A DNA stretch of 64,000 nucleotides from Doryteuthis pealeii (GCA_023376005.1 CM042145.1:13042454-13106453); one strand, 5' to 3'. Numbered from the stretch's first letter, positions 44,990-55,754 are shown. The notes: generated by a model from the letters alone, not told the origin. Numbers and translations: made by a program.

Positions 44990-45229
44990 AAGTAAAGTTG
45001 TCAGGGTAGTCCAAAGTCGGTATCAGCTAGACAGCAAGGGAGTCTATCCCCTTTTCACTAGACCAAGGAGATTGTTTTGGCATCTGATGTGGAGCGCCAC
45101 ACCTACCATCAGCTCCTCACTTTACCACACAGGTCCCTGTGCTACTCATACGCTGAGTTGGTGAGGGCTGGTATTGAACCTGGAATCTTGTGTTTCCTAG
45201 ACAGACGCTCTACCGACTCAGCTAAACCT
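44990..45229 (-). repeat. tRNA-derived SINE, family 1, copy 8 (near full length)
   Basis: In reverse orientation: AGTCGGTATCAGCT, GGGAGTCTATCCCC, CTACTCATACGCTGAGTTGG and the A-box complement CTCTACCGACTCAGCTAA. It lies about 200 bases downstream (transcript sense) of NME8-like exon 10. Confidence 0.9.
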
Positions 45230-45438
45230 TCCACTGAGCTAAAAGTGTGATAAGGATAATCCAAAGCAAAACATGTTTAGACCTTATTTTTCTGATGCTG
45301 GTATCATTGGGGAACAAGTAAAGTTTTGGTAAACAGGCCACTCTTTAGGTTACCCTTACTGTGCATTTAATGTGAACTAGTTAGACTTACATTACAGAAT
45401 AAAAAGTCATTAAAAGAAGCTAATAACTTTTTGCTTAC

Positions 45439-45583
45439 CTGACCATATAATTGACAAGATCACCAAAATATTCTTTGTCTTTCTGTTTATCATAAAATTT
45501 TTCTATAAGATCGGGCGTCAACATTGTTTCTTTCTGAGCAGCAATTCGGAAACCAGCTTCATGAATTTTATTGATTATCTCCT
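45439..45583 (-). CDS. NME8: NME8-like exon 10: NDK3 N-terminal part
   Basis: 145 bases, phase 1 to phase 2. It encodes EIINKIHEAGFRIAAQKETM, then IEKFYDKQKDKEYFGDL and VNYMV. These are the helices and strands after the KPD loop of an NDK fold. Exon 7 of NDK2 has the same length and phases. The acceptor is TTTTTTCAG and the donor GTAAGC. Confidence 0.92.
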
Positions 45584-45994
45584 CTGAAAAAAAAACATTT
45601 TTATTTGTGATTTTTAAAGTTTAAATTCTATTTATCATTGACTTTACAAGACTAACCAGTGATTTTAGGAAGACCGTGATTTACTGAAAACATAAAATCA
45701 AAACAACTACATAAATGCCATCTGAAATCCTAAAATAATGTTTATTATTACTTGCTTAAAGGCCACCTTCAGTGGCAATTAATATTAACACTAAGTTACA
45801 TCCTATTTATAGAATTTATATTGTAATCAATTGCAAATAAATAAGGGGGAGTAATCTATTATCAATATTTATTAATTATGTTTCTTGTGAAATTATAATT
45901 TATATAAATTATGAAATTATACAAATGTAGACCCTCCACATTATTAAGTTGCAAATAGAACTGGAAATTACTTTATTCTCAAAGAGGCCCCCTC

Positions 45995-46275
45995 TGATCA
46001 ATTGGCTGGTCATGTCAAGCCCTAGCACCTATATGATTGTCCCAACCTTATTGCCCTTATGGCAACCCCCAACCCTTTTTATCATATATGTGCTAGAAGG
46101 CGGTGGCTGAGGGTCTTCATGTCCTGGGAATGATGTTAAACTCTATCTGATGGTGAGGTTCCAGCTCTGGAGGTCTGGGGAATGTGGAGTACCCCTTCAA
46201 GACCATTGCTCTCTGGTCCACTCTGACCCGGAGTGGTAGTACCTGTTAGGGTCCCATCTATGGGTTAAATAGAAA
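45995..46275 (-). repeat. Hairpin-headed repeat (family H), copy 3 (body only)
   Basis: It contains GGTCATGTCAAGCCCTAGCA, GGCGGTGGCTGAGGGTCTTC, GAGGTTCCAGCTCTGG, GTCCACTCTGACCC and GTAGTACCTGTTAGGG. The head segment is missing. Confidence 0.7.
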
Positions 46276-46515
46276 AAATGTGTTTATAAAAAAATTTTGT
46301 TAGCAGTGATTCAGCATTAACCACTGGCTCTTATTCCTCCTCCTCTTCTTCTCCTCTTCCTCCTCCTCCCTCCTCCTCTTCCTCCTGAGTATGTACAATA
46401 ACTTCAGCCATGAGGTATTTAAAAAAAAGCTCAGTTTGACTAAAATTGGACTAGGTATTTCACTAAAGATATATTAATACTGTTCACTGGCTATAGATAT
46501 ATCCAGTTTACTTAC

Positions 46516-46664
46516 CTTTAGTTCCTATAGCATCAGGTTTAATGGCAGCCACTGTAGTTTCTATGGGGAAGAAATGATTGATTTCCTCTTCAGCCTCTTC
46601 TGAAGTTTTAGCTCCATGCAACATATTCACTTCATATCCAGGAACAGTGAACTGTGCTCGCAGA
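46516..46664 (-). CDS. NME8: NME8-like exon 9: NDK2 end and NDK3 start
   Basis: Phase 2 to phase 1. It encodes LRAQFTVPGYEVNMLHGAK (second-domain histidine motif, HGAK instead of HGSD), the linker AEEEINHFFP, and ETTVAAIKPDAIGTK, which starts NDK3 with an intact KPD. The acceptor is TATTTCAG and the donor GTAAGT. Confidence 0.93.
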
Positions 46665-46809
46665 CTGAAATAGATTTACAAAAAATTCAAGGAACATTGA
46701 GATAATTTAGGGCCTGCAAATTCTTTAAATAAACAAATCTTAAAAATAAATAGAACTGTGCTTATCTACTTCAACTGAATTGAGTCAATGAGGGTGGAAG
46801 ATCTTCGCA

Positions 46810-47290
46810 GACTCGAGACATGTGATCGCCACTGTTTATGCTGCATCCTTTGGTAAGGTGGCTTCATTTCATATCAAACGCCACTGTACGTCTTCAGTGC
46901 AGAATCAACTCAGTTCAGCAAGTGAACTGGTCATAAGACGTCTGTGCTGTCTTGGTCATGCTCTTTGTCGCCAACCTGGAGAATACATCCACAAAGTGAT
47001 CGCCCCAGACCACCCTCTAGCCTGGAAGAAGTGTCGTGGAGGTCAAGAAAAAACATGGCTAAAGACAGTGAGGGCTGATCTTGAATGAAATATGGGCCTC
47101 GTATCTACAGATTGCGCCACAGGAACCACGACTGACTGGAGATCACCCATTCACTTGCATCGGATTGCTAGGCATGGTCAGACTTCATTAGGGACTAGTA
47201 AACTCACTAGATGGAGCGGCCTCAACCCAAGAATACTGACACAACAACAATTGAATTCAAGAATCAAAAGCTGGGTGGCTGGTTGAAGAA
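46810..47290 (+). pseudogene. LINE (non-LTR retrotransposon) 3'-end remnant A
   Basis: One frame reads RRLCCLGHALCRQPGEYIHK and RGGQEKTWLKTVRADLE, a pattern typical of the region after the reverse transcriptase in animal LINEs. A second frame continues GPRIYRLRHRNHD and LEITHSLASDC with stops. The change of frame and the stops show decay. It lies antisense to the NME8-like transcript, in intron 8. Confidence 0.7.
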
Positions 47291-47410
47291 CAAATAACTC
47301 CCACCTGTTGACATAACAGTGACCCTAGAATTATAGCCTCAAAATTACATTAGCATTAAATCAAATGAGTCAAATCAACAAAATAAAATGCCATAATAAA
47401 ATAAAAAGAG

Positions 47411-47840
47411 ATGAACAGCATGTCCGCCATCATCTGCGAGAGACACCTGCGTTGGCTTGGTCACGTTAGGAGGATGGACAAAGGCTGCATCCCCAAAGAC
47501 CCACTGTATGGCAAATTAGTAGAGGGCACCCAACCGGTAGGGAAACCATGCCTGCGCTTTAAAGATGTCTGTAAGAGGGACATGAAGACATGCCACATCA
47601 ACACCAACACATGGGAAGCTTATGCAGAAGACCATGTGACCTGGTGCCTCCTTGTCAAACAAGGAACGAAAAGGAGTAAAAAGAAAAAGAAGCCGCCACA
47701 GAAAAGAGAGCCAGAAGGAAGGAGAGACAACAGCAACTCCAGCAAGTATCACTGTTTGTTTGCAGTCACTGCATCAGAGATTGCCATTCAAAAATTGGTC
47801 TGTTCAGCCACTCACGCAGTTGCAGTAAAAATAATGGACA
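47411..47840 (+). pseudogene. LINE (non-LTR retrotransposon) 3'-end remnant B
   Basis: It reads ERHLRWLGHVRRMDKGCIPK, then RFKDVCKRDMKTCHI and LVKQGTKRSKKKKK, the usual C-terminal part of an animal LINE ORF2. The zinc-finger end CSHCIRDCHSKIGLFSHSR appears in another frame near 47760-47820, so the ORF is frameshifted. It is a different lineage from remnant A, 120 bases away in the same orientation. Confidence 0.8.
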
Positions 47841-48246
47841 CTACGCCATCGTCTTTAGTAGACGGAAGGATGTCAACAAGAAGTTTACCTCATATATATG
47901 TCAACCTTTGATTAATGGTCATGAAATCCTTCATTTATCAAATTAATTTTTAAAGTAAAGGCTTTCTCCAAAACCTTTTCATTTGTTTAAATTTCAATAT
48001 TCCAAAAGTATTGTTAGTAGTCATTTTCTTCTGATGCTGCTCGATCTTTACTTTTTTTTTTTTTTTTTGCTGCTCACACTGTTCGATCTTCTTACCCTTT
48101 TTGCTGGGAAGAATAAACACTAAGATCTCTTTTTTTATGTTCACACCTTCCTTTATGCAACTTGCAATGATGTCTTTTACATTAAATGGTCAGGCAAATG
48201 GGTTGGATGCTAAACTTTAGTGTTAGAATATTCACCATTCACTTAC

Positions 48247-48354
48247 CAATCTGGATCATTTTCTTTGGCTTCATTAATATTCGGTGGACCAAGCATATCT
48301 CTCCACTTATTAATGGCATCTTCTCGTGCTAAACCCAAAGCCAACAGTGGCCCA
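48247..48354 (-). CDS. NME8: NME8-like exon 8: NDK2 middle
   Basis: 108 bases, phase 2 to phase 2. It encodes GPLLALGLAREDAINKWRDM and LGPPNINEAKENDPD. The acceptor is TACTTTCAG and the donor GTAAGT. It matches exon 11 in length, phases and aligned boundaries. Confidence 0.92.
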
Positions 48355-48712
48355 CTGAAAGTAAAAAGTAAAATTTGTTTTCTAAAAAGATAACAGCAAC
48401 ATCGTTCTGGATTGATATTTGTATCCTTATTGGAAACAAGCCAATTAAAAATTGGTAAATCATTCTCAACAAATTAAGGAACCTGGACCAGATTATGATT
48501 GATATAAACTGAATAACCCAGATTAATAAACTCTTCCCACTGTCATATTCATGTATGGTAAGGCAGGGGGGGGGGGAAGGTGAGAGAGAGAACGGAAGAG
48601 GTCAATTTGCTTACCAGGAATGTCATACTACCTGCTTGAATAGCAGGGTAGAAGAAATAGTAAGAAACAACAATAGAATCAGGAAATGAGGTGGAATTTA
48701 TATACAGAAATG

Positions 48713-49050
48713 TGAAAGTAAAATGGAAATGAATCCGACACTATGCATAGAAAGTTTTTAGAAAAAACAAAAGATGTTATTAGTTTGCTAACAGATCTGT
48801 TTCGACCTTTTAATAAAGCGTTCTTTTTCAAAGCAACTATATATATAATTCCGGCGCTGAACGAGAGCGTTTGTTTGTACCTCGTGATTAACGGTTTATT
48901 CATTCCGTCTTTCCTCATAAATATAGTTGCTTTGAAAAAGACCGCTTTATTAAAAGGTCGAAACAGATCTGTCAGCAAACTAATAATATCTTTTGTTTTT
49001 TCTAAAAACTTTCTATGCAAACTGTCAGATTCATTTCCCTTTTACTTTCA
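48713..49050. repeat. Large palindrome, ~130-bp arms
   Basis: The arms run 48713-48843 and 48921-49050, with a loop of about 77 bases. They are nearly identical inverted copies containing CTATGCATAGAAAG, ACAGATCTGTTTCGACC and TTTCAAAGCAACTAT. Both strands therefore encode the same short peptide (MHRKFLEKTKD..), which is not a gene. Confidence 0.92.
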
Positions 49051-49337
49051 TATTGTCTACAGAAAAAACAAAATCTGGACTGTTTATACAGAAATGTATA
49101 AGAGGGTTGGTTTTCCTTATATTAGTTCAGAGGGATTAGAATGAAAGTAAGTTGTTGAATGTCTGTTCTATGGTGTTGAGTTCTCTGTAAGTTCATGCAT
49201 AATTTGTTTTGTATTATCTTTCATGCTTGGTTCCTAAAGGAAAATATCTGAGTGTTATCTGTGTTTGGCTGTTGAGGCAAGCAAAATCATTTCTATTATT
49301 TCAGGATGTTATTTATATGTTTTTGATGTTTGGAGAT

Positions 49338-49620
49338 GTGTGGTGTAATGGTTAGAGTCATAGGAAATGGACTCATCGACCAGAGTTCAAATCCTGAACG
49401 AAGCTGTTTGCATTTCACATAGCACTAATACCCTTGGGAAAGGTATCCAACCACTCTTTCTCCAGCTATGGGCAAATAGTAGGGCAGATTGGACTCTTTA
49501 ACCATGGCAAGGTAACCAGTCTAGGAGAAGGAAAACTCTAAATTCAAACCTGTTAAACTTTGCTTAAGAAATTGATCTTGTGTCACATCCTGCTCATGCG
49601 GAGGGGTTGGTAAATATATA
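49338..49620 (+). repeat. tRNA-derived SINE, family 2, copy 8 (near full length)
   Basis: The best family 2 copy: GGTGTAATGGTTAGAGTCAT (A-box side), AGAGTTCAAATCCTG (B box), the complete body, TGTCACATCCTGCTCATGCG and the end GGGGTTGGTAAATATATA. Confidence 0.85.
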
Positions 49621-50927
49621 TATGCTTTTGATGGGACCAAGAGAACATCCACAGCTTCAGTCTGCAGTGCCTTCCGATTGGCTATTAAAAGTTTAATTCC
49701 TTGTCATGCACACCATTGTATCCCCCAGAAAAACATTGACCTGTGATAATACCCGTCTGCACTCACTGCACCTTCGTTGCACAAGGTCTATGACCCCAAC
49801 GTTGTGATATTTTGTGCTGGCCGAATCAAAGGGCATGTTCACAAGGATTTAAAAAAAACAAAAAAAACACAAATTCTGATAACAGGACGCTGATGGAAGA
49901 GGAAGTTGTGACACTTGTGCAGTTTGTGGTGGAGTAGTGTACACTTGGGTCTATGTCAGCTGGCAAGAAAGTTGTTTTAACTCTAAGTTGATTACTTCAC
50001 TGATGTGGGTCCCTGGCTATTCCTATCTACTGCTATGGGACAACCTCTCACTCGAAAGGTTGATCTGAAACTCACTTCAAGGGCTGGAGCTAACTGAATA
50101 TATGTAAAATTCCACCCCACACATCCCCATGGACCCGACTTCCCAGATGATCGGCATTTAATTTAATCTCAGACTTTTTGTCTGCGATTTCCCTTAAAAT
50201 TAAAGCAATTACTTTTTTTCAGTCTGAACGTCCCCAATATTCCAACCATTAATTTCCTCAAAAGAGATTTTCTCATGAAACAGTTTTTTCCTCTTAACAC
50301 CTAGATACCTATAGATATTATCTCTAGCTGGCTTAACTTCATGGTAGCTGTTCAATTCTCTTAAACTTTACTGCCCAATCCTTTGTGTCCGTAAAGGACA
50401 ACCACCCATCCATATACATATGCCTGAACTTACACATTCTATTTTTTTTTTCTGACCATGTTCCTACTTAACCATAGTGTCACAGACGTCAAATGCCCAA
50501 CCTTATTATTTTTTGGCCACAATCAAAACTTAACGAATCATAACAAGATTTAATTTAGAGTGTAACATCACTTAATACAGATTTTAAGTCTTTTCTTCAA
50601 TTTAATTTAAGAAAACTCAGTTTATTTGTCTTTTCAATTTACAATAATATTTATGATTCTAAAAAATATTTTATAAATTGTAATCTATGAAAACATTCTG
50701 TATATTCTGAAAATTTTACCAGAAAATCTACCAAAATTTGAATCCGGAAATATAACCATTTTTGGTTAATGAAGTTTTCTCAGTTTCTATTTCACCGATG
50801 AACAAGTGACTTTTAGAATTTGAATCTTACCCCAATTATCTTGTTTGGAAAGATGATATTTCATAAATGATAATCTTAGATAAAACATTGTTATAGTCTA
50901 GTTATCTCCCTTTGAAGTTACTCTCAC

Positions 50928-51072
50928 CTCGACATTTCTTCAGTAAGTTCTTCAAAATATTCTTGATCTTTATGTTCTTTATAGAATTCTTCAGCTTCAG
51001 TTTTGGTGAGTTGGACTTCTTTTTGTAAAGCAATTGTGAAACCTGCATCTTTAATCTTTTCAATGATTTCAT
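50928..51072 (-). CDS. NME8: NME8-like exon 7: NDK2 N-terminal part
   Basis: 145 bases, phase 1 to phase 2. It encodes EIIEKIKDAGFTIALQKEVQ, then AEEFYKEHKDQEYFEEL and TEEMS. The acceptor is TTTCTTTAG and the donor GTGAGA. Confidence 0.92.
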
Positions 51073-51225
51073 CTAAAGAAAAACAAGAATCATTTAATAT
51101 TTAAAGATTCTATGAGAGATTTAAACAAATAATTAAGCAAAAATTGTAAATATTTTTCTATTTAAAATTTTATCATGAAAATAATTTTTAGAAACATCAA
51201 CACATTAACATATTATGGATCCTTG

Positions 51226-51795
51226 GTTGGTTGGATTTTATGGCATGTCAATCCTTGTTGGGTTATTTTATGCCAATGACATTTTGTTTTATTCATTCTT
51301 GTTGGGTATTCATTTTTTTTCAAATTCAATTTTTTTAAAACACATTTTTTGAAACACATTCTTTTTATCTATCAGACCCATACACACATCACAGGTACTA
51401 CCACTCCAAGTCTGAGTGGACCTGGGAGTAATGGCAATGAAGGGGTACCACATTCTCCAGAGCTCTAGATGCAGTTTATTGTCATACCCAGGACACTAAG
51501 ACCCTCAGCCACCGCCTTCGTTCATACATGATAAAAAAAGGTTGGATTTTCCATAAAGGCAATAGGATTGGGACAATCATATAGGTACTAGGGGTTGACA
51601 TGACCAGCTGATTGATCAGAGGGGGTCTCTCCGACCGTCTGTCTAACCAAAGTATAAGCCAAAGTGGAGGGTTAAATGTCCTGGACTATTCAGCCACCAG
51701 GGTCCTGTCCTTAAGCATCATGGGTCACCACCCACAGCCAACAGGTGGTTCCATGGGGGGGGGGGTGCAGTTAGCAGGGCCAATGGATCCTTGAT
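51226..51795 (+). repeat. Hairpin-headed repeat (family H), copy 4 (long form)
   Basis: The head GGTTGGTTGGATTTTATGGC, TGTCAATCC, GGGTTATTTTATGCCA can fold into a hairpin. The body has ACTACCACTCCAAGTCTGAG, CCCTCAGCCACCGCC, GTTGACATGACCAGC and CATGGGTCACCACCCAC. Copy 5 at 54310 has the same order inverted. Confidence 0.75.
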
Positions 51796-51959
51796 GTCTA
51801 TTTCTCATATTACAAATGTAAACACAACACAATTTTTTTAAGTCTTGATTTTTTTGGTGACTGGAAAAAAAGTCATAACTTTAGTTTCTGTCTTGAAAAT
51901 TTTAAACTTTTGATATAATGAATATGTAAATACCTTGGTACCCCCTCACTATAATCTGA

Positions 51960-52010
51960 TTGGACAGTGTCATATATAAATAGTCGACACTGTGTTGGAC
52001 CGGCACTTAC
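51960..52010 (+). promoter_or_regulatory. TATA-like block with dyad
   Basis: TGATTGGACAGTGTC, then ATATATAAATAG and TCGACACTGTG. It combines an inverted CCAAT-type motif, a TATA-like box and a GACAGTGTC/GACACTGT dyad. It is not at a gene start and may belong to a decayed transposable element. Confidence 0.25.
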
Positions 52011-52639
52011 TCGATAGCCGACACCACGACAGACGGATTACTATTGATGTACCAATTACTACTGCGATAATATACCAAATACAAACTTCAGAATATATCC
52101 CTTAACCCGGATATATCAACTTTATATGGTTAAATTTGGTAAAGCAAATCTGTTAGATATAAAGTAAAAGTTCAATTTAGCATTTTACTTAGATTGTAAA
52201 TTGAACCCCTCATTAAAACCTTAAAGACTTTTGTAATTCTAAAAATTAATATACCAAAAAAAGAAATTGATGGGTCCCATTAGTAACTATATAAAATTTA
52301 GTGGCCTTAACTCTACAGTAGTTAACAGATGAATAAAAAAATAAAAAATTGGTGAATTATGATAAATCATTAAAATCAATTAGAATTTTCTATTTTTTTT
52401 TAGAAAAAAAATTCCTTGGAGGAAATTTGTAAATGTATTATTAATAAAAATGATCAATAAATTTTTCTTTAAAAGCAACATTATTCGTATTTTAGAATAA
52501 ATCCAAAATATTTTCAACAATGAGCTGGATTTTTTTTTCTTGAACTTTTGTTGTTTGTGATTCAATATTAACTTTCTCAATTTATCTGCACATCTCCATT
52601 GTTTCAGTAATTTCAAAGGATTTAAAAAAAAAAAAAAGA

Positions 52640-52885
52640 ATGGGTATTTGCCTCATACCCCACTTGTATGGGCTGGGCACAAGGCCTCGTTTTAATGTGG
52701 GCCCACCCACAAGCCAAAGCTCATGGGTGGGAAAGAACAAAAATTGCGTCGATCCCTTCGGCATTCCCCCACAAGGGGGGTGCCTCAGGAATCGACACTA
52801 TTATTAAACTCTCGACAAGTCCTGCGGCCGAAGCTCGCCGGACCCCCAGTGCCAACCGGAAAACCGAATGTGCAATGAGTTCATA
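52640..52885 (-). repeat. GC-rich dispersed repeat, family G, copy 2
   Basis: The reverse of the 14135 element: GGTATTTGCCTC, ATGTGGGCCCACCCACAAG, GGCATTCCCCC, GTGCCTCAGG. A GC-rich segment CTGCGGCCGAAGCTCGCC follows that copy 1 does not show clearly. Confidence 0.6.
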
Positions 52886-53327
52886 AAAAAAAAGAATGAA
52901 TAACAAAATGAGTCAATAATATGGAATTACCCCCCTTGTCAGCCAAAGAATTCTGCTTATGACCACTAGATGGCATAATCAAAACAGTATATAAGAAGAG
53001 CATTCAAAAGTCTCATACTCTTTTTACTTGCTGCAAATGTTGAATCAGATAGATTGATGGGTCAATCTTATTATCATCTGCTCTATAAGAAGATTCTTTC
53101 TTTTTTTCTAGTCCATTTATTAATATTAATTTTCTGGCAAAGAAGCCTTCATTTTTTTGATTTGTGTAAATTAACATTTTCATCCCAAAGAATATTCTTA
53201 AGATTTTTATATAAAAGAACCCAAAAAAAAATCCATTTTTCTACTTTTAAAGAAACAATAGACAATTTGTACTCATCAAATACAACAGATAAAATTCTTG
53301 AGATTTTGTGCTGAACAATTATCCAAC

Positions 53328-53440
53328 CTTTGTGCAGATTATAAGCATCCGGCCGGATCAAAGCAAATGTCCTTTCCAATCGTTGAACATGTTTCTGGTA
53401 GGTTGGTACATCAAGATTCGGAAAGAAGAAGGCCAGTTCC
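53328..53440 (-). CDS. NME8: NME8-like exon 6: NDK1 end, NDK2 start
   Basis: Phase 2 to phase 1. It encodes ELAFFFPNLDVPTYQKHVQR and ERTFALIRPDAYNLHK. The latter opens NDK2, with Arg replacing the usual active-site Lys of KPD. The ATG present only by reading past the donor is not a start. The donor is GTTGGA, a weak 5' splice site; the acceptor is TTTCCCAG. Confidence 0.92.
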
Positions 53441-53585
53441 CTGGGAAAAGAAAGTTTAGCAAAGTTTTAGGAAATCTTTTTCCAAAATACAAGTTCAGTA
53501 AAACTTTTTATAGTTATCATTAACAAGTTTTTTTCCTTTGTATTATGGCAAAGTCCTTTGATAAAATTCAAAATCAATGACATAC

Positions 53586-53660
53586 CTAACGGCTGAATCA
53601 GGACCATCACTGCCATGTAAAGCATTCATATAACCATTAGATCCAAATTTAGCTCGTAAA
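53586..53660 (-). CDS. NME8: NME8-like exon 5: NDK1 catalytic His
   Basis: 75 bases, phase 2 to phase 2. It encodes LRAKFGSNGYMNALHGSDGP and DSAV. NALHGSD is the canonical NDK active-site signature, the only complete one of the three domains. The acceptor is TCTTGCAG and the donor GTATGT. Confidence 0.94.
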
Positions 53661-53978
53661 CTGCAAGAGAAGAATAGAAATGAGATAGGAAGATAAATAG
53701 GAAAGACGATGCTGCAAAGCTTTTCAACAAACTCAAGCATCCCCTCCAACCGAATATACTTTGGTTTTTCTTAGATGATGAAAATTTGTAGCTGGATCAG
53801 ATGGTGAACTCACAAAAAAAAAACATTGGTTTGTACTGTTCTCAGAAGGTGTACTAATAGTGATGAAAAACAAACACCCAGTCCACATCATGGTGTTTGG
53901 GGTGGTCACTACGACCGTTACAGCACTGTTTGAGTAAAATCAATTAAGAGGATGATTCTTTAAAATTCATCATCTTAC

Positions 53979-54133
53979 CTGTCTGGAGCTTCAGTTTTTG
54001 CTGTTTCCACATCTGAGGGTCCTAATTTATTCCTCCATTCTTCAATGATTCCCTTTCCTGTTTCACCTTTACTCAAAACCAAAACATAACTGCTTCCACT
54101 TGTCATGAATTGGATGTAATCCTCAAAGAAACT
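53979..54133 (-). CDS. NME8: NME8-like exon 4: NDK1 middle
   Basis: Phase 0 to phase 2. It encodes SFFEDYIQFMTSGSSYVLVL, then GIIEEWRNKLGPSDVETAK. In NDK2 and NDK3 an intron splits the MxSGP region, but here it is uninterrupted. The acceptor is CTTATAG and the donor GTAAGA. Confidence 0.93.
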
Positions 54134-54309
54134 CTATAAGAAAATAAAACTAAAATGTATTTTTTTTGTATTGCAAATTATGCTTTGTTCATGTTAATAG
54201 CACTGGGAAAGGCATGGACCTAAATCTCTCTATGATCTAGTCACTGGCATGTCGACAGAAAAGAGAGTGAGCTAGTGAGCACATAGTTTATACACTGTCC
54301 ATAAATTAC

Positions 54310-54925
54310 ATTACTTCTTCTGCACTGCCCTACAGCTGGGGCTGAAGAATATACCGACTGCACCTCTGCAGTGGAGTAAAATACCCCCAATGGTGCCACC
54401 TATTGGCCATGGGTGGTAACCCATGATGCTTAAAGATGGAATCCTGGTGGCTGAGCAGTCCATGACATACAACACTCCACTTTGGCCCTTACTTAAGCTA
54501 GATGGATTGTCAGAGAGGCCACGTCAGGTCAATCAGCTAGTCATGTCAAGCTCTAGTACCTTATATGATTGTTCAAACCCTATTGCTCTTATGGCGAACT
54601 CCCAACACTTTTTATTATATATGTACTAGAAGGTGGTGACTGAGGGTCTTAGTGTCCTGGGTATGAGGTTAAACTGCATCGAGTGGTGAAGTTCCAATTC
54701 TGGAGCTCTGGAGAGTGTGGAGTACCCCTTCATCATCAATACTCCCAGGTCTACTCTGAGTGGTAATACCTGTTAGGGTCCCATCTTTGCATTCAATTAA
54801 GAACCGAGTTTTAAAAAAGAAAGAAGAAAAAAATTTGAATACCCATCAAGAATGAATAGAATAAAATCTTTGGCATGAAATACCCCAACAAGGGTTGGCA
54901 TGCCATAAAATCCAACTCACCCAAA
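54310..54925 (-). repeat. Hairpin-headed repeat (family H), copy 5 (long form)
   Basis: The inverted counterpart of copy 4: GGGTGGTAACCCATGATG, TAGTCATGTCAAGC, GGTGACTGAGGGTCTTAG, GTAATACCTGTTAGGG and the head complement GGTTGGCATGCCATAAAATC. It occupies most of NME8-like intron 3 next to exon 4. Confidence 0.75.
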
Positions 54926-55423
54926 CCAACCTTTTCTGCAGAAGAAGCAAAAATTATTGCTATATTTATTGTCAGCCTTAGAATTGTCAACTCAGTGAAG
55001 TTTTATGAAATGCCTTATGGTTGATGTGGTGGTATATTTACCACTGATTTAGTGTTCAAGCCAATATAAGAGCTGGGATTTCAAATATTGACTTTTAAAA
55101 CAGACATCCTATGTTCCTGTGCCAGACTAAGCTTAGAAAACCTTTTACCATTTTTGTACCCCTTCCACATACTGCTTGATTATGGAATAATATGTGTATA
55201 TTTTTATCTGTTGGGACTCATTTGTATATTCTTTCTTTATATACTACTTGTATGAATATTATATATATAGTAAATATTTCTGTATGTGTAAATGAGTTTA
55301 TCTTGTCTTTCCTTTAATTTATTCAGTGTTAGTATATCATGGATATATCAAAGCTAATATTGGTCCTTGGTGAGTGGGGACTTGACTAAATACCTTCCCT
55401 ACCACCAAGCAGGCAAATAACAA

Positions 55424-55614
55424 TAAGTAAAGTAAAATCAGACGATTGACCTATTATAGGTATCAGACAGACAGCGAGATTGTTTTTGGCCTATTGTCAG
55501 TATGAGCTAAACCAGGGAAATTGTTTTTGCTGAGGTGGAGTGCCATGACTATCGTCAGCTCCCCACTTTACTGCAAAGTTCAGATTAACCAAGTTGGGCT
55601 ACTCATGCATTGAA
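55424..55614 (-). repeat. tRNA-derived SINE, family 1, copy 9 (degraded, partial)
   Basis: It keeps AAGTAAAGTAA (tail side), TAGGTATCAGAC, GAGGTGGAGTGCCA, GTCAGCTCCCCACTTTACTG and GGGCTACTCATGC. The tRNA head is missing and there is an internal duplication around AGACAGCGAGATTG. Confidence 0.65.
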
Positions 55615-55754
55615 CAATATTTATATTATAGACAAGATCCCCCCCTTCTAAAAATCATATAAAAATCTATATTTTTCAAAAATGAGAAATCATCTGTCTG
55701 CTAAACAAAAACAAAAATATTTGCAAAATAATTTTTTAAATATTTTTTCTATAT

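Larger units (their letters stand above)
39119..45438 (-). other. NME8-like intron 10 (6.3 kb)
   Basis: It contains the foldback copy at 39203, CA microsatellites near 39911, a hammerhead-like motif at 40230, a Helitron-like 5' end at 42061, a purine-rich tract at 42505-42546, three diverged tandem units at 42870-43150, an LTR-like block at 43394-44115, a family F MITE and a SINE. The stretch 40400-42050 shows nothing I recognise. Confidence 0.75.

Noticed and set aside
48679..49144. Two opposite-strand ORFs with matching N-terminal sequence
   Set aside because: They are the two arms of one palindrome read from each strand, with no known domain.
53149..53379. 76-residue ORF beginning MERTFALIRPD as a small NDK protein
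   Set aside because: The NDK part is the end of an exon; the ORF reads past the splice donor into intron. The upstream codon is TTG, and the Met shown lies in a partial frame choice.
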